Source: Novosphingobium sp. MW5
GTDB taxonomy: Bacteria > Pseudomonadota > Alphaproteobacteria > Sphingomonadales > Sphingomonadaceae
DNA: 64,000 nt
Reading direction: 5' to 3'
Assembly: GCA_025938935.1 (NCBI GenBank)
Contig: JAPCWB010000001.1
Span: forward strand, 248,001-312,000
Shown: positions 8,096-15,988 of the stretch, piece by piece
How the letters are laid out: each line of letters opens with the position of its first letter
How positions within the stretch are numbered: the stretch's first letter is position 1
Made by a program: the position numbers and the translations under genes
Notes under the pieces: model-generated
Told to the model about the DNA's origin: nothing
Seen by the model: the letters and a program-made list of their open reading frames with translations, nothing else
Database searches by the model: none

Positions 8096-9274
8096 ATGGC
8101 ACGCAGAATCAATCTCCTCACGGCGCTCGACGTGCGCCGTATCAACAAGCCGGGTCGTCATAGCGATGGGAACTGCCTCTATCTTTACGTGGGCGAAGGC
8201 GGAGGCCGCTCATGGCTGCTGATATACAAATGGAAGGCGCGCAGAGTTGAGCTAGGGCTGGGGCCGGTACACGCCGTGACACTGGCTCAGGCCCGTGAAA
8301 AGGCACGCGAGGCTGCGACGCTGCGCGCCCAAGGCATCGATCCGAAGACGCACTGGCGTGCGCAAGGGGTTCAGAAAAAGACGTTTGGCGAGGTCGCGAT
8401 CGAATTGATTGAAGATCGAAAGCCCGGATGGAAGAACGCAAAGCACAGCGCCCAGTGGTCATCGACACTAAAGACCTACGCCAAACCGATCTGGTCCAAG
8501 TCCGTGGATGATGTCACGGTGGATGACGTGCTTGGTATCCTTCGGCCCATTTGGACTGCTAAGGCCGAAACTGCGAAACGTGTCCGCGGACGGATCGAGG
8601 CGGTACTCGCGGCTGCAAAGGTCCGCGGATTGCGGTCCGGCGAGAACCCAGCCAGCTGGCGTGACAACCTAAAATTGTTGCTGCCCAGTAGGCCTGCGAG
8701 CACCCACCGCCATCATATGTCCATGCACTACGATCGCATTCGTGGCTTTATGAGAGATTTGATACGACAGGAAGGAAATGGGGCGCGGGCACTCGAGTTC
8801 CTTATTCATACAGCAACTCGGACGAACGAGGTCCTCAACATGCAATGGTCCAGCCTCGATCTCGACGAGAAGGTATGGACGATAGCGGCCCATGGGATGA
8901 AAGCAGGGCGGGAACACCGAGTGCCCCTCTCTTCGGCCGCAATGGAATTGCTGAAATCGATGCCCCGATGTGCGAGTTACGTTTTTCCTGCAGCAGACCC
9001 TGCCAAGCCGCTATCCAACATGACGATGGCGGCTGTATTGAAACGAATGGGTTTGCAAAATGAAGCTACCGTTCACGGTTTTCGCTCCTCGTTCCGAGAT
9101 TGGGTATGGGAAAAAACTGAGTTTTCGCGTGAGCTAGCTGAAGAGGCATTGGCCCATTCCGTATCCAAGGTGGAACGGGCTTATCGACGAGGAGATGCAT
9201 TAGAAAGGCGCCGAGAGGTCATGGAAACTTGGTCGAGATACATCGCCGGCTTGGGTCCCTTGGGCCATGGCTGA
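8096..9274 (+). CDS. int: P4-type tyrosine recombinase (island integrase)
   Basis: A 392-residue integrase. The N-terminal ~90 residues form an arm-binding DUF4102-like domain (SDGNCLYLYVGEGGGRSWLLIY), followed by a SAM-like core-binding domain (about 95-180) and a catalytic domain. Catalytic residues are visible: R242 in TATRTNEVL, H327 and R330 in VHGFRSSFRDW, H354 in ALAHS, and the tyrosine nucleophile Y363 in VERAYRRGD. ATG 8096 with GGAG in front is preferred to a frame-open upstream start that would run through the excisionase gene. It sits 130 bases from the 3' end of tRNA-Ser, the usual place for an enzyme that inserts DNA into that tRNA. All catalytic residues are intact. Confidence 0.93.
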   Translation: MARRINLLTALDVRRINKPGRHSDGNCLYLYVGEGGGRSWLLIYKWKARRVELGLGPVHAVTLAQAREKAREAATLRAQGIDPKTHWRAQGVQKKTFGEVAIELIEDRKPGWKNAKHSAQWSSTLKTYAKPIWSKSVDDVTVDDVLGILRPIWTAKAETAKRVRGRIEAVLAAAKVRGLRSGENPASWRDNLKLLLPSRPASTHRHHMSMHYDRIRGFMRDLIRQEGNGARALEFLIHTATRTNEVLNMQWSSLDLDEKVWTIAAHGMKAGREHRVPLSSAAMELLKSMPRCASYVFPAADPAKPLSNMTMAAVLKRMGLQNEATVHGFRSSFRDWVWEKTEFSRELAEEALAHSVSKVERAYRRGDALERRREVMETWSRYIAGLGPLGHG

Positions 9275-9404
9275 TCCCTTCCTTCATCCCTTACCCCCGC
9301 GCCGGATTAGGCTGAACCGCGTGGGACGGGGCCTGTCGCTTTTCCGGCAGAGACCATGAAAAACCCTGTCTTTTCTAAAGATACAAACGCCATCGGACGC
9401 AGGT

Positions 9405-9495
9405 TGGCGGAGCGGGAGGGATTCGAACCCTCGATACGCTTTTGACGTATACTCACTTTCCAGGCGAGCGCCTTCGACCACTCGGCCACCGCTCC
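9405..9495 (-). tRNA. tRNA-Ser (GGA anticodon)
   Basis: On the minus strand the gene begins GGAGCGGTGGCCGAGTGG and folds as a class II tRNA. The acceptor stem is GGAGCGG/CCGCTCC with discriminator G and an encoded CCA. The anticodon arm is CTCGC-CTGGAAA-GTGAG, giving anticodon GGA. A long variable arm and a T-arm with GGTTCGAATCC are present. Its 3' end faces the integrase and is the probable attachment site of the element on the left. The T-arm/acceptor segment was not found again further left in the window, so the far junction lies outside or is degraded. Confidence 0.97.
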
Positions 9496-9580
9496 GCATG
9501 CACTGGAAGGCGCGCCCTAGCTTCATGGGCGGCGATGCGCAAGCGTTGCGGTGGCGCGGGAGCTTCCTATCTTGTGGCCC

Positions 9581-9985
9581 ATGAACCGGACCTTTGCCCT
9601 GCCGCCCTCGCTCGACGAGATCGATGCCATAGCCCGCGCGGCGATCGAAGACCTGCCCGAAGGTTTTCGTGCCCACCTGAACGGGGTGAGGTTGTTGGTC
9701 GAAGACTTTCCCGACGAAGCCACGCTCGCGCAATTGGGGGTCAATGATCCCTATGACCTGACCGGAATTTATGAAGGCGTGCCGGTTGGGGAGAAGTTCC
9801 TTGCCGCCAGCGGCGTGATGCCCGACCGGATACGGCTGTTTCGCAGCCCCATCCTGGACGAATGGATCGCGCGGGGGGATGAGACGCTGGAACATCTGGT
9901 TTCCCACGTGCTGATCCACGAAGTGGGGCACCATTTCGGACTGTCGGACGCGGACATGCATGCGCTGGAGGAAAGCTCGCGATGA
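9581..9985 (+). CDS. Zincin-like metallopeptidase family protein
   Basis: A 134-residue protein with an HEVGHHFG zinc motif near residue 115, which gives the HExxH histidines and the glutamate. It matches the small stand-alone metallopeptidase-like family common in alphaproteobacteria (LPPSLDEIDAIARAAIEDLP... DLTGIYEGVP... DRIRLFRSPILDEW). Its substrate is not established. ATG 9581 is chosen because the family begins near this point; an in-frame ATG at 9551 would add ten poorly conserved residues. No signal peptide, so probably cytoplasmic. It is the first backbone gene beyond the tRNA. Confidence 0.85.
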   Translation: MNRTFALPPSLDEIDAIARAAIEDLPEGFRAHLNGVRLLVEDFPDEATLAQLGVNDPYDLTGIYEGVPVGEKFLAASGVMPDRIRLFRSPILDEWIARGDETLEHLVSHVLIHEVGHHFGLSDADMHALEESSR

Positions 9986-9989
9986 CGTC

Positions 9990-10071
9990 GTCCCGGACTT
10001 GATCCGGGACCGCAGGTGACTGGACGCGAGCTTGCGACGATGCCGCCAGCGATCCCGGCCTTCGCCGGGAT
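9990..10071. repeat. Pair of REP-like palindromes
   Basis: Two short hairpins: GTCCCGGA-N5-TCCGGGAC at 9990-10010 and ATCCCGGC-N4-GCCGGGAT at 10052-10071. Such TCCCGG...CCGGGA palindromes are common intergenic repeats in alphaproteobacteria. Confidence 0.65.
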
Positions 10072-10111
10072 GACGATTGATTCCGCTGGATTAGCTGGCA
10101 GGATGCGGGCC

Positions 10112-11146
10112 ATGCAAAAAGCCCTCCCCATAATCACCTTCGCTCTCCTTGCCGCCACACCCATCGGCGCACAGGAAAGGCCTGCCCTTGCCCCGTCCGA
10201 GATTGTTGCCGCCGCGCCCAAGGCGGACTGGAGCGCGATTGCCCCGTCCGACCTCCTCGTGATGGACCTCGCCTCCGATACGAAGGGCAAGCCCCGCCGC
10301 GTGGTGATACAGCTGATGCCGCCGCCGTTTTCGCAAGGCTGGGTTGGCAATATCCGCAAGTTGGCGGCGGCGCGGTTCTGGGACGGGCTTTCAGTCAACC
10401 GGGTGCAGGACAATTATGTCGTGCAGTGGGGGGACGCGGATGGGGAGGACAAAGCGAAGGCGCGGAAGCTGCCAGGCAGATTGGTGACGGTGCCGGAGAG
10501 TGAATATGTCACCCCCATTGTCGCAGCCCCCGTTGGGGCGATGCCGAAAACCAAGCCGGCATTGGCGAACCTTCAAATTTTCGACATTTACGTATCGCAG
10601 GATGGATCCGACTTGCTTCGCGGAGCGGGAACTTCCGGTTTTTCGATGGGCTGGCCGCTTGCTCTGCTTCCGGTTAATCCACGCAAGGATAACGAGGACA
10701 GCGATACCGATGTGACTGGGCGGCAGGTCGTCGCAAGCTGGCCTGTCCATTGCTATGGCATGGTCGGCGTAGGCCGGAACCTCTCGCCTGATACAGGCTC
10801 GGGCGCGGAGCTTTACACCGTGATTGGCCACGCCCCCCGCCATCTTGATCGCAATATCGCAGTTGTCGGCCGGGTGATCGAGGGGATCGAGCACCTCTCC
10901 AGCCTGCCGCGCGGAACCGAGGCGCTGGGCTTCTACAAAACGGCGAAGGAGCGGACGAAAATCCGTTCGGTGCGCATGGGCAATGAAGTGTTCGGCCTGC
11001 CCGCCTACGAATACCTTTCAACCGATAGCGAGAGCTTCGCCCGCTATGCCGATGCGCGCGCCAACCGGCGTGATGCGTTCTTCATCCGCCCTGCGGGCGG
11101 TGCGGACGTGTGCAACATTCCGGTGCCGGTGCGGCGGGTGAAGTGA
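10112..11146 (+). CDS. Exported cyclophilin-type peptidyl-prolyl isomerase
   Basis: A 344-residue protein with a Sec signal peptide (MQKALPIITFALLAATPIGAQ). The body carries cyclophilin-like blocks spread over a long sequence: RRVVIQLMPPPFSQGWVGNIRKLAAARFWDG near the start, NRVQDNYVVQWGD, then GAELYTVIGHAPRHLDRNIAVVGRVIEGIE. These match the cyclophilin substrate-pocket and core strands but with insertions, so it is larger than the usual ~170-190 residues. It probably assists protein folding in the periplasm. The ATG at 10112 is chosen for its signal peptide. Its stop overlaps the GTG start of the next gene by four bases. Confidence 0.8.
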   Translation: MQKALPIITFALLAATPIGAQERPALAPSEIVAAAPKADWSAIAPSDLLVMDLASDTKGKPRRVVIQLMPPPFSQGWVGNIRKLAAARFWDGLSVNRVQDNYVVQWGDADGEDKAKARKLPGRLVTVPESEYVTPIVAAPVGAMPKTKPALANLQIFDIYVSQDGSDLLRGAGTSGFSMGWPLALLPVNPRKDNEDSDTDVTGRQVVASWPVHCYGMVGVGRNLSPDTGSGAELYTVIGHAPRHLDRNIAVVGRVIEGIEHLSSLPRGTEALGFYKTAKERTKIRSVRMGNEVFGLPAYEYLSTDSESFARYADARANRRDAFFIRPAGGADVCNIPVPVRRVK

Positions 11147-11454
11147 CCGAACGGATCGAGCACACCGGCACGCTGTGGCGCTGGACAGGCGGCACTGGCG
11201 GCACGTGGCATTTCCTCACCGTCGATGGCGAGGCCGGTGAGGCGCTTTCCGCCACGGCGCTGATGCGGCGCATGGAAGGCCTGTCGCGCGGCTTCGGCTC
11301 GCTGAAAGTGCAGGCGACAATCGGTAAGAGCAAGTTCGCCACCTCGGTCTTCCCGTCGAAGGCCGATGGCTGGATGCTGCCGGTCAAGGCATCGGTCCGC
11401 AAGGCCGAGGATCTGGCCGAGGGGGATGAAGTGACGGTGGTCCTCGAACTCTAG
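11143..11454 (+). CDS. DUF1905 domain protein
   Basis: A 103-residue single-domain protein (TLWRWTGGTGGTWHFLTVDGE... SLKVQATIGKSKFATSVFPSKADGWMLPVKASVRKAEDLAEGDEVTVVLEL). It matches DUF1905, a small beta-rich domain of unknown function often found beside or fused to YdeI-like domains. The GTG start is inferred from the GTGA overlap with the cyclophilin stop; an upstream ATG at 11110 lies inside that gene. It is convergent with the next gene, with a four-base overlap at the stops. Confidence 0.8.
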   Translation: MTERIEHTGTLWRWTGGTGGTWHFLTVDGEAGEALSATALMRRMEGLSRGFGSLKVQATIGKSKFATSVFPSKADGWMLPVKASVRKAEDLAEGDEVTVVLEL

Positions 11455-12008
11455 GGCTGCTTCACCACCGGCGTCACCGGCACCCGTCGCACGGTCAGGA
11501 TCTTCACCGGCACGTCGATCATCGAGCCTTTCATCGAACCCTGACCCTTGGTCGCGCTGAGCGGGGAGTCCCAGATCTTGCGCACCACATCCATGCCGCT
11601 GGTTACCTTGCCGAACACGGCAAAACCGGCCTGCGCGTCGGGCGTGGTCCCCTTGGGATCGGCGTCGAGCGATTCGAGGGTGGAGAGGAGGATCGAAAAC
11701 TCCGCCATGCCCGTACCCGGCGCATTGCGCGCGAGGGAGACGGCTCCCGCCACGTGCTTGAGGCCCGTCTGGCTGGTCGGTTCGTGCGCCACCGGCTTCA
11801 GCGTGCGCTTGGGGTCCATCTGAACCCCGCCCTGGATCAGGCCGTTGGGCGGCGTGCCCCAAGCAAGGCGCATCGAGCGATAGAACGAGGAATTGTCCAG
11901 CCGGCGCTGGTCGACATAGCGCAGGATGTTTTCGGTCGTCAGCGGTGCGTGCTTGTGGTCAAGCTCGATGGTGATCGTCCCGAGCGTGGTGACGAGGGCG
12001 ATCGGCAC
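11451..12008 (-). CDS. Cyclophilin-type peptidyl-prolyl isomerase, N-terminus probably frameshifted
   Basis: 185 residues are readable from a GTG at 12008: VTTLGTITIELDHKHAPLTTENILRYVD, VAGAVSLAR, AEFSILL and FAVFGKVTSGMDVVRKIW, a complete cyclophilin fold. Upstream in the same frame the DNA encodes DLVLIAAAPLLLALTAAAPAKK, an obvious signal peptide, but no start codon precedes it before a TGA. Removing one C from CGCCGAT just after the ATG at 12114 would give MNRDLVLIAAAP and restore a normal exported protein. The true gene is probably 11451-12114. It is the second exported cyclophilin in 2 kb. Confidence 0.85.
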   Translation of the reverse strand: MPIALVTTLGTITIELDHKHAPLTTENILRYVDQRRLDNSSFYRSMRLAWGTPPNGLIQGGVQMDPKRTLKPVAHEPTSQTGLKHVAGAVSLARNAPGTGMAEFSILLSTLESLDADPKGTTPDAQAGFAVFGKVTSGMDVVRKIWDSPLSATKGQGSMKGSMIDVPVKILTVRRVPVTPVVKQP

Positions 12009-12123
12009 ATAGTCTGCCTCCGGCTTGGGCGGGGCGGGCTTCTTGGCGGGAGCAGCGGCGGTGAGCGCGAGCAGGAGCGGCGCGGCGGCGATGAGGACGA
12101 GATCGGCGGTTCATACCGTCAAG

Positions 12124-12648
12124 TTAGCAGAGCATATCCCCGCGCCAACCGGGCAAGTCGGCCTCTGAAGGCCCCGAACACGGTTCCCCCGCCTTGCCGA
12201 CATTCGCCTTGTCGAGCCATTGCAGGTCTTCCTTGGCCAGCACACGGCCATCGTGGGCATGGACGGCGATCGGCTGGATCGGCAGGCAATCGCGCTTGTC
12301 CACCAGCACCGGGTTCGACGGCACGCCGAGCCCGTACTTCTCGCCCCACTGGCGCAGGGCCAGCATGGCGGGGAGCAGGTCCATGCCCTTGTCGGTCAGG
12401 CGGTAGAGCACCTTGCGGCGGTCGTCCTCCATCTGCTGGCGGGCGAGGATGCCGTTTTCGACCAGCCGCGCGAGGCGGTTGGACAGGATGTTGCGGGCGA
12501 TTCCGGTGGCGCTGAGGAAATCCTCGAAGTGCTGCACGCCATTAAGCGCCGCGCGCAGGATCATGAACGACCATCGTTCACCCATCGCCTCCAGCGCGAG
12601 CGGAAGGCCGCAGTCCTGATCGTCGAGCGGTTCGCGCACTTTGCCCAT
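12124..12648 (-). CDS. HxlR-family winged-helix transcriptional regulator
   Basis: A 174-residue protein. HxlR core: CGLPLALEAMGERWSFMILRAAL, then FEDFLSATGIARNILSNRLARLVENGIL and DRRKVLYRLTDKG, followed by a C-terminal extension of about 70 residues. The ATG at 12648 is used; the frame stays open far upstream through the divergent gene, which is a shadow. It is divergent from the exported CC_3452-like gene. The 143-bp spacer holds a repeated TTCGCAACT motif, a likely operator for this regulator. Confidence 0.88.
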   Translation of the reverse strand: MGKVREPLDDQDCGLPLALEAMGERWSFMILRAALNGVQHFEDFLSATGIARNILSNRLARLVENGILARQQMEDDRRKVLYRLTDKGMDLLPAMLALRQWGEKYGLGVPSNPVLVDKRDCLPIQPIAVHAHDGRVLAKEDLQWLDKANVGKAGEPCSGPSEADLPGWRGDMLC

Positions 12649-12705
12649 GGGCCTGTGTAACGTGTTGTCGGTCAGTTGGGAATTGCCGTCAAAAATGGGT
12701 TGCAT

Positions 12706-12741
12706 TTCGCAACTAGACTTTATAGGTAGCGATTCGCAACT
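12706..12741. promoter_or_regulatory. Direct-repeat operator candidate in HxlR/CC_3452 spacer
   Basis: TTCGCAACT occurs at 12706-12714 and 12733-12741, 27 bp apart (about 2.5 helical turns). The first copy is part of an imperfect palindrome, GTTGCATTTCGCAAC. AT-rich sequence between the copies could be a -10 element. Divergent position suggests autoregulation and control of 12791. Confidence 0.5.
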
Positions 12742-12790
12742 TAAATCGGCGCACCCTCCCCGGACCGCGCTTGCAACAGGAGACAGACCC

Positions 12791-13117
12791 ATGGCCACCG
12801 CACTTTCGCGGGCAATCCCGCTTGCGCTTTTTGCCCAACTCGCCGCCGTTTCGATCGTCGCTGCCCCGGCCCCGGCAATGGCTGCCAGCGGCGGCAACGT
12901 CGCCACGCTTGCCCAGCCGCTCGCCGCGCCGAAGCAGGCGATCATCGGCGAAGTGCTTTGGAAGTGCGCGGGCGACCGCTGCACTGCCGCCAATGCCGGC
13001 GGCCGTCCGGTGCTGGTCTGCCAGCGCGTGGCCAAGGAATTCGGCGCGGTTGCCGGTTTCACTTCGGGCACCAAGGAATTCTCGGCCGACGACCTGGCCA
13101 AGTGCAACGGCAAGTAA
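12791..13117 (+). CDS. CC_3452-family exported protein
   Basis: A 108-residue protein with a signal peptide ending in APAMAAS. The mature part (GEVLWKCAGDRCTAAN... RPVLVCQRVAKEFG... EFSADDLAKCN) has four cysteines spaced as in the CC_3452 family of small periplasmic proteins of alphaproteobacteria, whose function is unknown. ATG 12791 follows a purine-rich AGGAGACAG. It is probably under control of the divergent HxlR regulator. Confidence 0.8.
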   Translation: MATALSRAIPLALFAQLAAVSIVAAPAPAMAASGGNVATLAQPLAAPKQAIIGEVLWKCAGDRCTAANAGGRPVLVCQRVAKEFGAVAGFTSGTKEFSADDLAKCNGK

Positions 13118-13750
13118 TTACCCGATCAATCCCCTGGCGCGCAGGTCCGCCGCAAGCCTCTCAGCCCCCCCGGTGAAGTGGTGGACCTGCCACCCCAGAC
13201 GCGCCGCCGACGCAATGTTGGCGGCGTTGTCGTCTATGAACAGCATGGCCTCGCGCCGAACGCCAAAGCGGCGCTCGGCGAGGTGGTAGATGGCCGGATC
13301 GGGCTTGGCGAGCTTCTCATCGCCCGAGACGACGACATCCCGGAAGTGACGGAACACCGGCTCACGCGCGCGGAAGTCCGGCCAGAATTCCGCACCGAAA
13401 TTGGTGATGGCGAACAGCGGTACGCCGCGCCCCGCCAGTTCCTCGACGATCTCAAGCGAGCCCGGCACCGGCCCGGGGATCGATTCGCCGAAGCGCGCGG
13501 CATAGGCATCGATCAGGTGCGCGTGATCCGGATATTCGGCTTTGCGCGCCGGGACCATGACCGAAAGCGGCACGCCTTCGTCATGCTGGAAATGCCATTC
13601 GGGCGTGACGACCGTGGTGCAGAACCACTCCAATTCCGCGGGATCGTCGATCAGCTTGGCGAAGAGGTGGCGCAGGTCCCATTCGAACAGGACGCGGCCG
13701 ACATCGAAGACGACGGCTTCCACGGGGGCGGCGGGATCTGCCACTTTCAC
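13118..13750 (-). CDS. HAD-superfamily hydrolase (YihX-like)
   Basis: A 210-residue protein. Motif I is VVFDVGRVLFEWD (nucleophile D16), where the second acidic residue of the usual DxD is glycine, as in FDxGNVL-type HAD-IA proteins such as YihX. Motif II is FAITN, motif III the lysine in EKLAKPDPAIY, and motif IV MLFIDDN. A helical cap lies between residues 20 and 95. It is likely a sugar-phosphate or small-molecule phosphatase with unspecified substrate. The stop abuts the convergent CC_3452 gene with no gap. Confidence 0.85.
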   Translation of the reverse strand: MKVADPAAPVEAVVFDVGRVLFEWDLRHLFAKLIDDPAELEWFCTTVVTPEWHFQHDEGVPLSVMVPARKAEYPDHAHLIDAYAARFGESIPGPVPGSLEIVEELAGRGVPLFAITNFGAEFWPDFRAREPVFRHFRDVVVSGDEKLAKPDPAIYHLAERRFGVRREAMLFIDDNAANIASAARLGWQVHHFTGGAERLAADLRARGLIG

Positions 13751-13768
13751 GCACTCCAGACATGACAG

Positions 13769-13798
13769 CGGCCCGCGCTCCGGCTGGGAGGCGGGCCG
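13769..13798. terminator. Hairpin between rpmJ and HAD gene
   Basis: CGGCCCGC pairs with GCGGGCCG across a 14-nt loop. It lacks a clear T-tract on either strand. Its position downstream of rpmJ suggests termination or attenuation. Confidence 0.4.
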
Positions 13799-13841
13799 TT
13801 GACTAACCGATCAGGGCAAGGCCCCGACCCGACCAGGGCTG

Positions 13842-13967
13842 TTAGCCCTGGCGCGCCTTGAAGCGGCGGTTGGTCTTGTTGATCACATAGGTGCGGCCAC
13901 GGCGGCGAATCACGCGGTTGTCCCGGTGGCGGTCCTTGAGCGACTTGAGGCTGTTGCGAATCTTCAT
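13842..13967 (-). CDS. rpmJ: 50S ribosomal protein L36 (bL36)
   Basis: A 41-residue highly basic protein, starting [14 protein letters not shown] and ending [13 protein letters not shown]. This is the L36 form without the zinc-binding cysteines (YkgO-like), the usual type in alphaproteobacteria. It lies in the large ribosomal subunit near the peptidyl-transferase region. It is alone on the minus strand. Confidence 0.95.
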   Translation of the reverse strand: MKIRNSLKSLKDRHRDNRVIRRRGRTYVINKTNRRFKARQG

Positions 13968-14060
13968 GGTTTCCTCGGGGGCGGGCCTGTACCCGCGAAA
14001 TTGGAAGTGGGCCGTTAGGGGCAGGCGTCCGCCGAGTCAAGGCGGCATCGGGCGGATCGG

Positions 14061-15449
14061 CTAGATATAGAAGGCCTGCACGATGGCGGACAACGACATG
14101 ACGTTGGCGAAAACCATCAGTCCTGCCGCCAACAGTGGCACGTTCGCCTTCGCTGCATTCCCCGGCCGGCCAAGCGCCAGCAGCAGGGGCAGGAGCACCG
14201 GGATGAAATACCTGCCCTGCAGGCCGTCCACTCCGCCCGCCCCGAGTGCAGTTGCCGCAAGGTACAGCGCGAAAGACAGGATCACCACCACACCAAGGCT
14301 CAGCAGCAGAAGCCACACCCGCCATGCCCAACCGAGCCGTGGTCCGGCACCCGTTCCGCCGAGCGCCACAAGCAGCAGCGAGGCCATGCCGGCAATCCAT
14401 GCCAGCGCTACGGGACCTACGCTCAGCCAGCCGAACGAGAACAGTGTCAGGGTCTGGTCGAGGAGGCCGGCCGGGCGGAAGGTGTAAGCGAAGGCCGCGG
14501 GGAAGGCGAGCGGGTGTGCCATGACATAGCGCAGTTGGTCCGCCGGCAGCGGGCGCCCCGGCATCATCGGGGCGGTGAGGCCTGAAACCAGCGCCATCCA
14601 GCACAGGAACAGGGCAAGGGCCGCACCGACCGCAAGCAGCGGCGTCAGGGCTGGCTGCCAGCGCCGCGCCGGACGCAGGAAGTCACGACTCCTGCCGGCG
14701 AACAGGGCCAGCCCCGCCAGCGGCAAGTAGACGAATTTGGCCAGTGTCAGCACCGCGGCAAGCAGGCCCGCGATCACGCCATCGCGCCAGTTCCACGGAC
14801 GCACGAAAGCCGCGCGCAGGCCGACCGCCACGAGCAGGGCGGCGCAGCCGATCACCATGCCATCCTGCCCGAACGCGGCCGCGCTGGCCGCGGTCATGGG
14901 CAGAAGCCCGATCGCCATCAGCACATTGCGTCCCATGGGCAGCACCCGCATGGCAAATGCGACCAGGGCAAAAGCCAGAGCGGCATTCAGCACCCGGCCA
15001 AGCCGGAGGATGTTCTCGACCGAAAGGCCCAGCGCCTGCCCGCTCCAGATGGCAACGACCTGCGGACCGTAACCCGCCGGCGAATATGCGGCCGAACCGA
15101 TGAAATTCGCAAAGCTCCGCGATTCATGCGCGGCCAGCGGCGTCGCGCGGGATAGCCGATCCGCCCAGGGAACCGGCTTGGCTCCCCGCCATGCATGCGG
15201 GGCAAGCGAGCCGAGTTCCGCCTCGGTCGCGCGCAGAAGTCCGGCCGGCATGTCCCCGCCAATCAGGTCGCCGCGCTTTTCCGCGATTACCCCGCCTTCC
15301 GACAATTGCCAGGCACGGAACAGGTGCTGGTGCTCATCCGGCGTCTGGAATGGCGGGGTCAGCAGCGCAAAGGCAAGGTACAGAAGCGGCGCGAGGACAA
15401 GGTAAAGCCGCAGGGGGTCTCGCCAGCCCGCCGAAGCGCGATCAGGCAC
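14061..15449 (-). CDS. DUF2142 multi-spanning membrane protein
   Basis: A 462-residue protein with about 10-12 hydrophobic segments. It begins LYLVLAPLLYLAFALLTPPFQTPDEHQHLFRAWQ, and the PPFQTPDExxH motif is the DUF2142 signature, resembling the first external loop of GT-C glycosyltransferases. It probably transfers or modifies sugars on an envelope polymer from a lipid-linked donor. Its start overlaps by eight bases the end of the SMR-like gene upstream, so the two form an operon. A divergent methyltransferase and GT2 complete an envelope-glycan cluster. Confidence 0.85.
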   Translation of the reverse strand: MPDRASAGWRDPLRLYLVLAPLLYLAFALLTPPFQTPDEHQHLFRAWQLSEGGVIAEKRGDLIGGDMPAGLLRATEAELGSLAPHAWRGAKPVPWADRLSRATPLAAHESRSFANFIGSAAYSPAGYGPQVVAIWSGQALGLSVENILRLGRVLNAALAFALVAFAMRVLPMGRNVLMAIGLLPMTAASAAAFGQDGMVIGCAALLVAVGLRAAFVRPWNWRDGVIAGLLAAVLTLAKFVYLPLAGLALFAGRSRDFLRPARRWQPALTPLLAVGAALALFLCWMALVSGLTAPMMPGRPLPADQLRYVMAHPLAFPAAFAYTFRPAGLLDQTLTLFSFGWLSVGPVALAWIAGMASLLLVALGGTGAGPRLGWAWRVWLLLLSLGVVVILSFALYLAATALGAGGVDGLQGRYFIPVLLPLLLALGRPGNAAKANVPLLAAGLMVFANVMSLSAIVQAFYI

Positions 15450-15801
15450 GCGAAGTCACCACCACGCCGGCAACGATCAGCACGGTCCCAATCGCATAGG
15501 TGAGGTTAAGCCGCTCGGCAAAGAACGCCATGGCCATCAGCGGCACCATGACAAAGGCCAGGGCCATGAAGGGATAGGCACGGCTGAGCGGCACCGTCTG
15601 CAGGATGAATATCCAGAGCAGCGTACCGAGGCCGTAGAGCACCAGTGCTAGCCAGAAGCTGGGGATCGCGGCGAGCGAGAGCAGATCGGTGCTGGCCGCG
15701 CCCGCACCCTTCAGCTTCAGCGCCGCCACCTTGAATAGGGTCTGCCCGGCCGCCAGCAGCGCCGAAATGCCGAGCAGCGCGGCAACCTGATTGTTTGTCA
15801 T
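15442..15801 (-). CDS. Small EamA/SMR-type membrane transporter (ArnE-like flippase subunit)
   Basis: A 119-residue protein with four hydrophobic helices: AALLGISALLAAGQTLFKVAALK, FWLALVLYGLGTLLWIFIL, AYPFMALAFVMVPLMAMAFF, and a last helix after LTYAIGTVLIVAGVVV. The size and fold fit the SMR/EamA family. Beside DUF2142 and GT2 genes, a role in flipping a lipid-linked sugar (as ArnE/F do) is more likely than drug efflux. ATG 15801 is used because the longer frame adds a non-hydrophobic stretch. It overlaps the next gene. Confidence 0.75.
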   Translation of the reverse strand: MTNNQVAALLGISALLAAGQTLFKVAALKLKGAGAASTDLLSLAAIPSFWLALVLYGLGTLLWIFILQTVPLSRAYPFMALAFVMVPLMAMAFFAERLNLTYAIGTVLIVAGVVVTSRA

Positions 15802-15988
15802 CGCTTGCAGCCCCTCACCAGCCAGATATGGCCTTCGCTGATGGCGCAAGGCGGCAGCCAAGTCGAGGGGCGGGCTAAATTGCCCCACACCCCAGACCAG
15901 GTCCGGATGGGCCTGCATTTGCAGAAATTTAACCAAACAGGTAGATGCCGCAGGCTATGGATCCGACCAAGAAAACGAGCCGCGCGGC

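Noticed and set aside
12649..13113. N-terminal extension of the HxlR frame
   Set aside because: It lies opposite the CC_3452 gene and promoter; the regulator's family begins at 12648.
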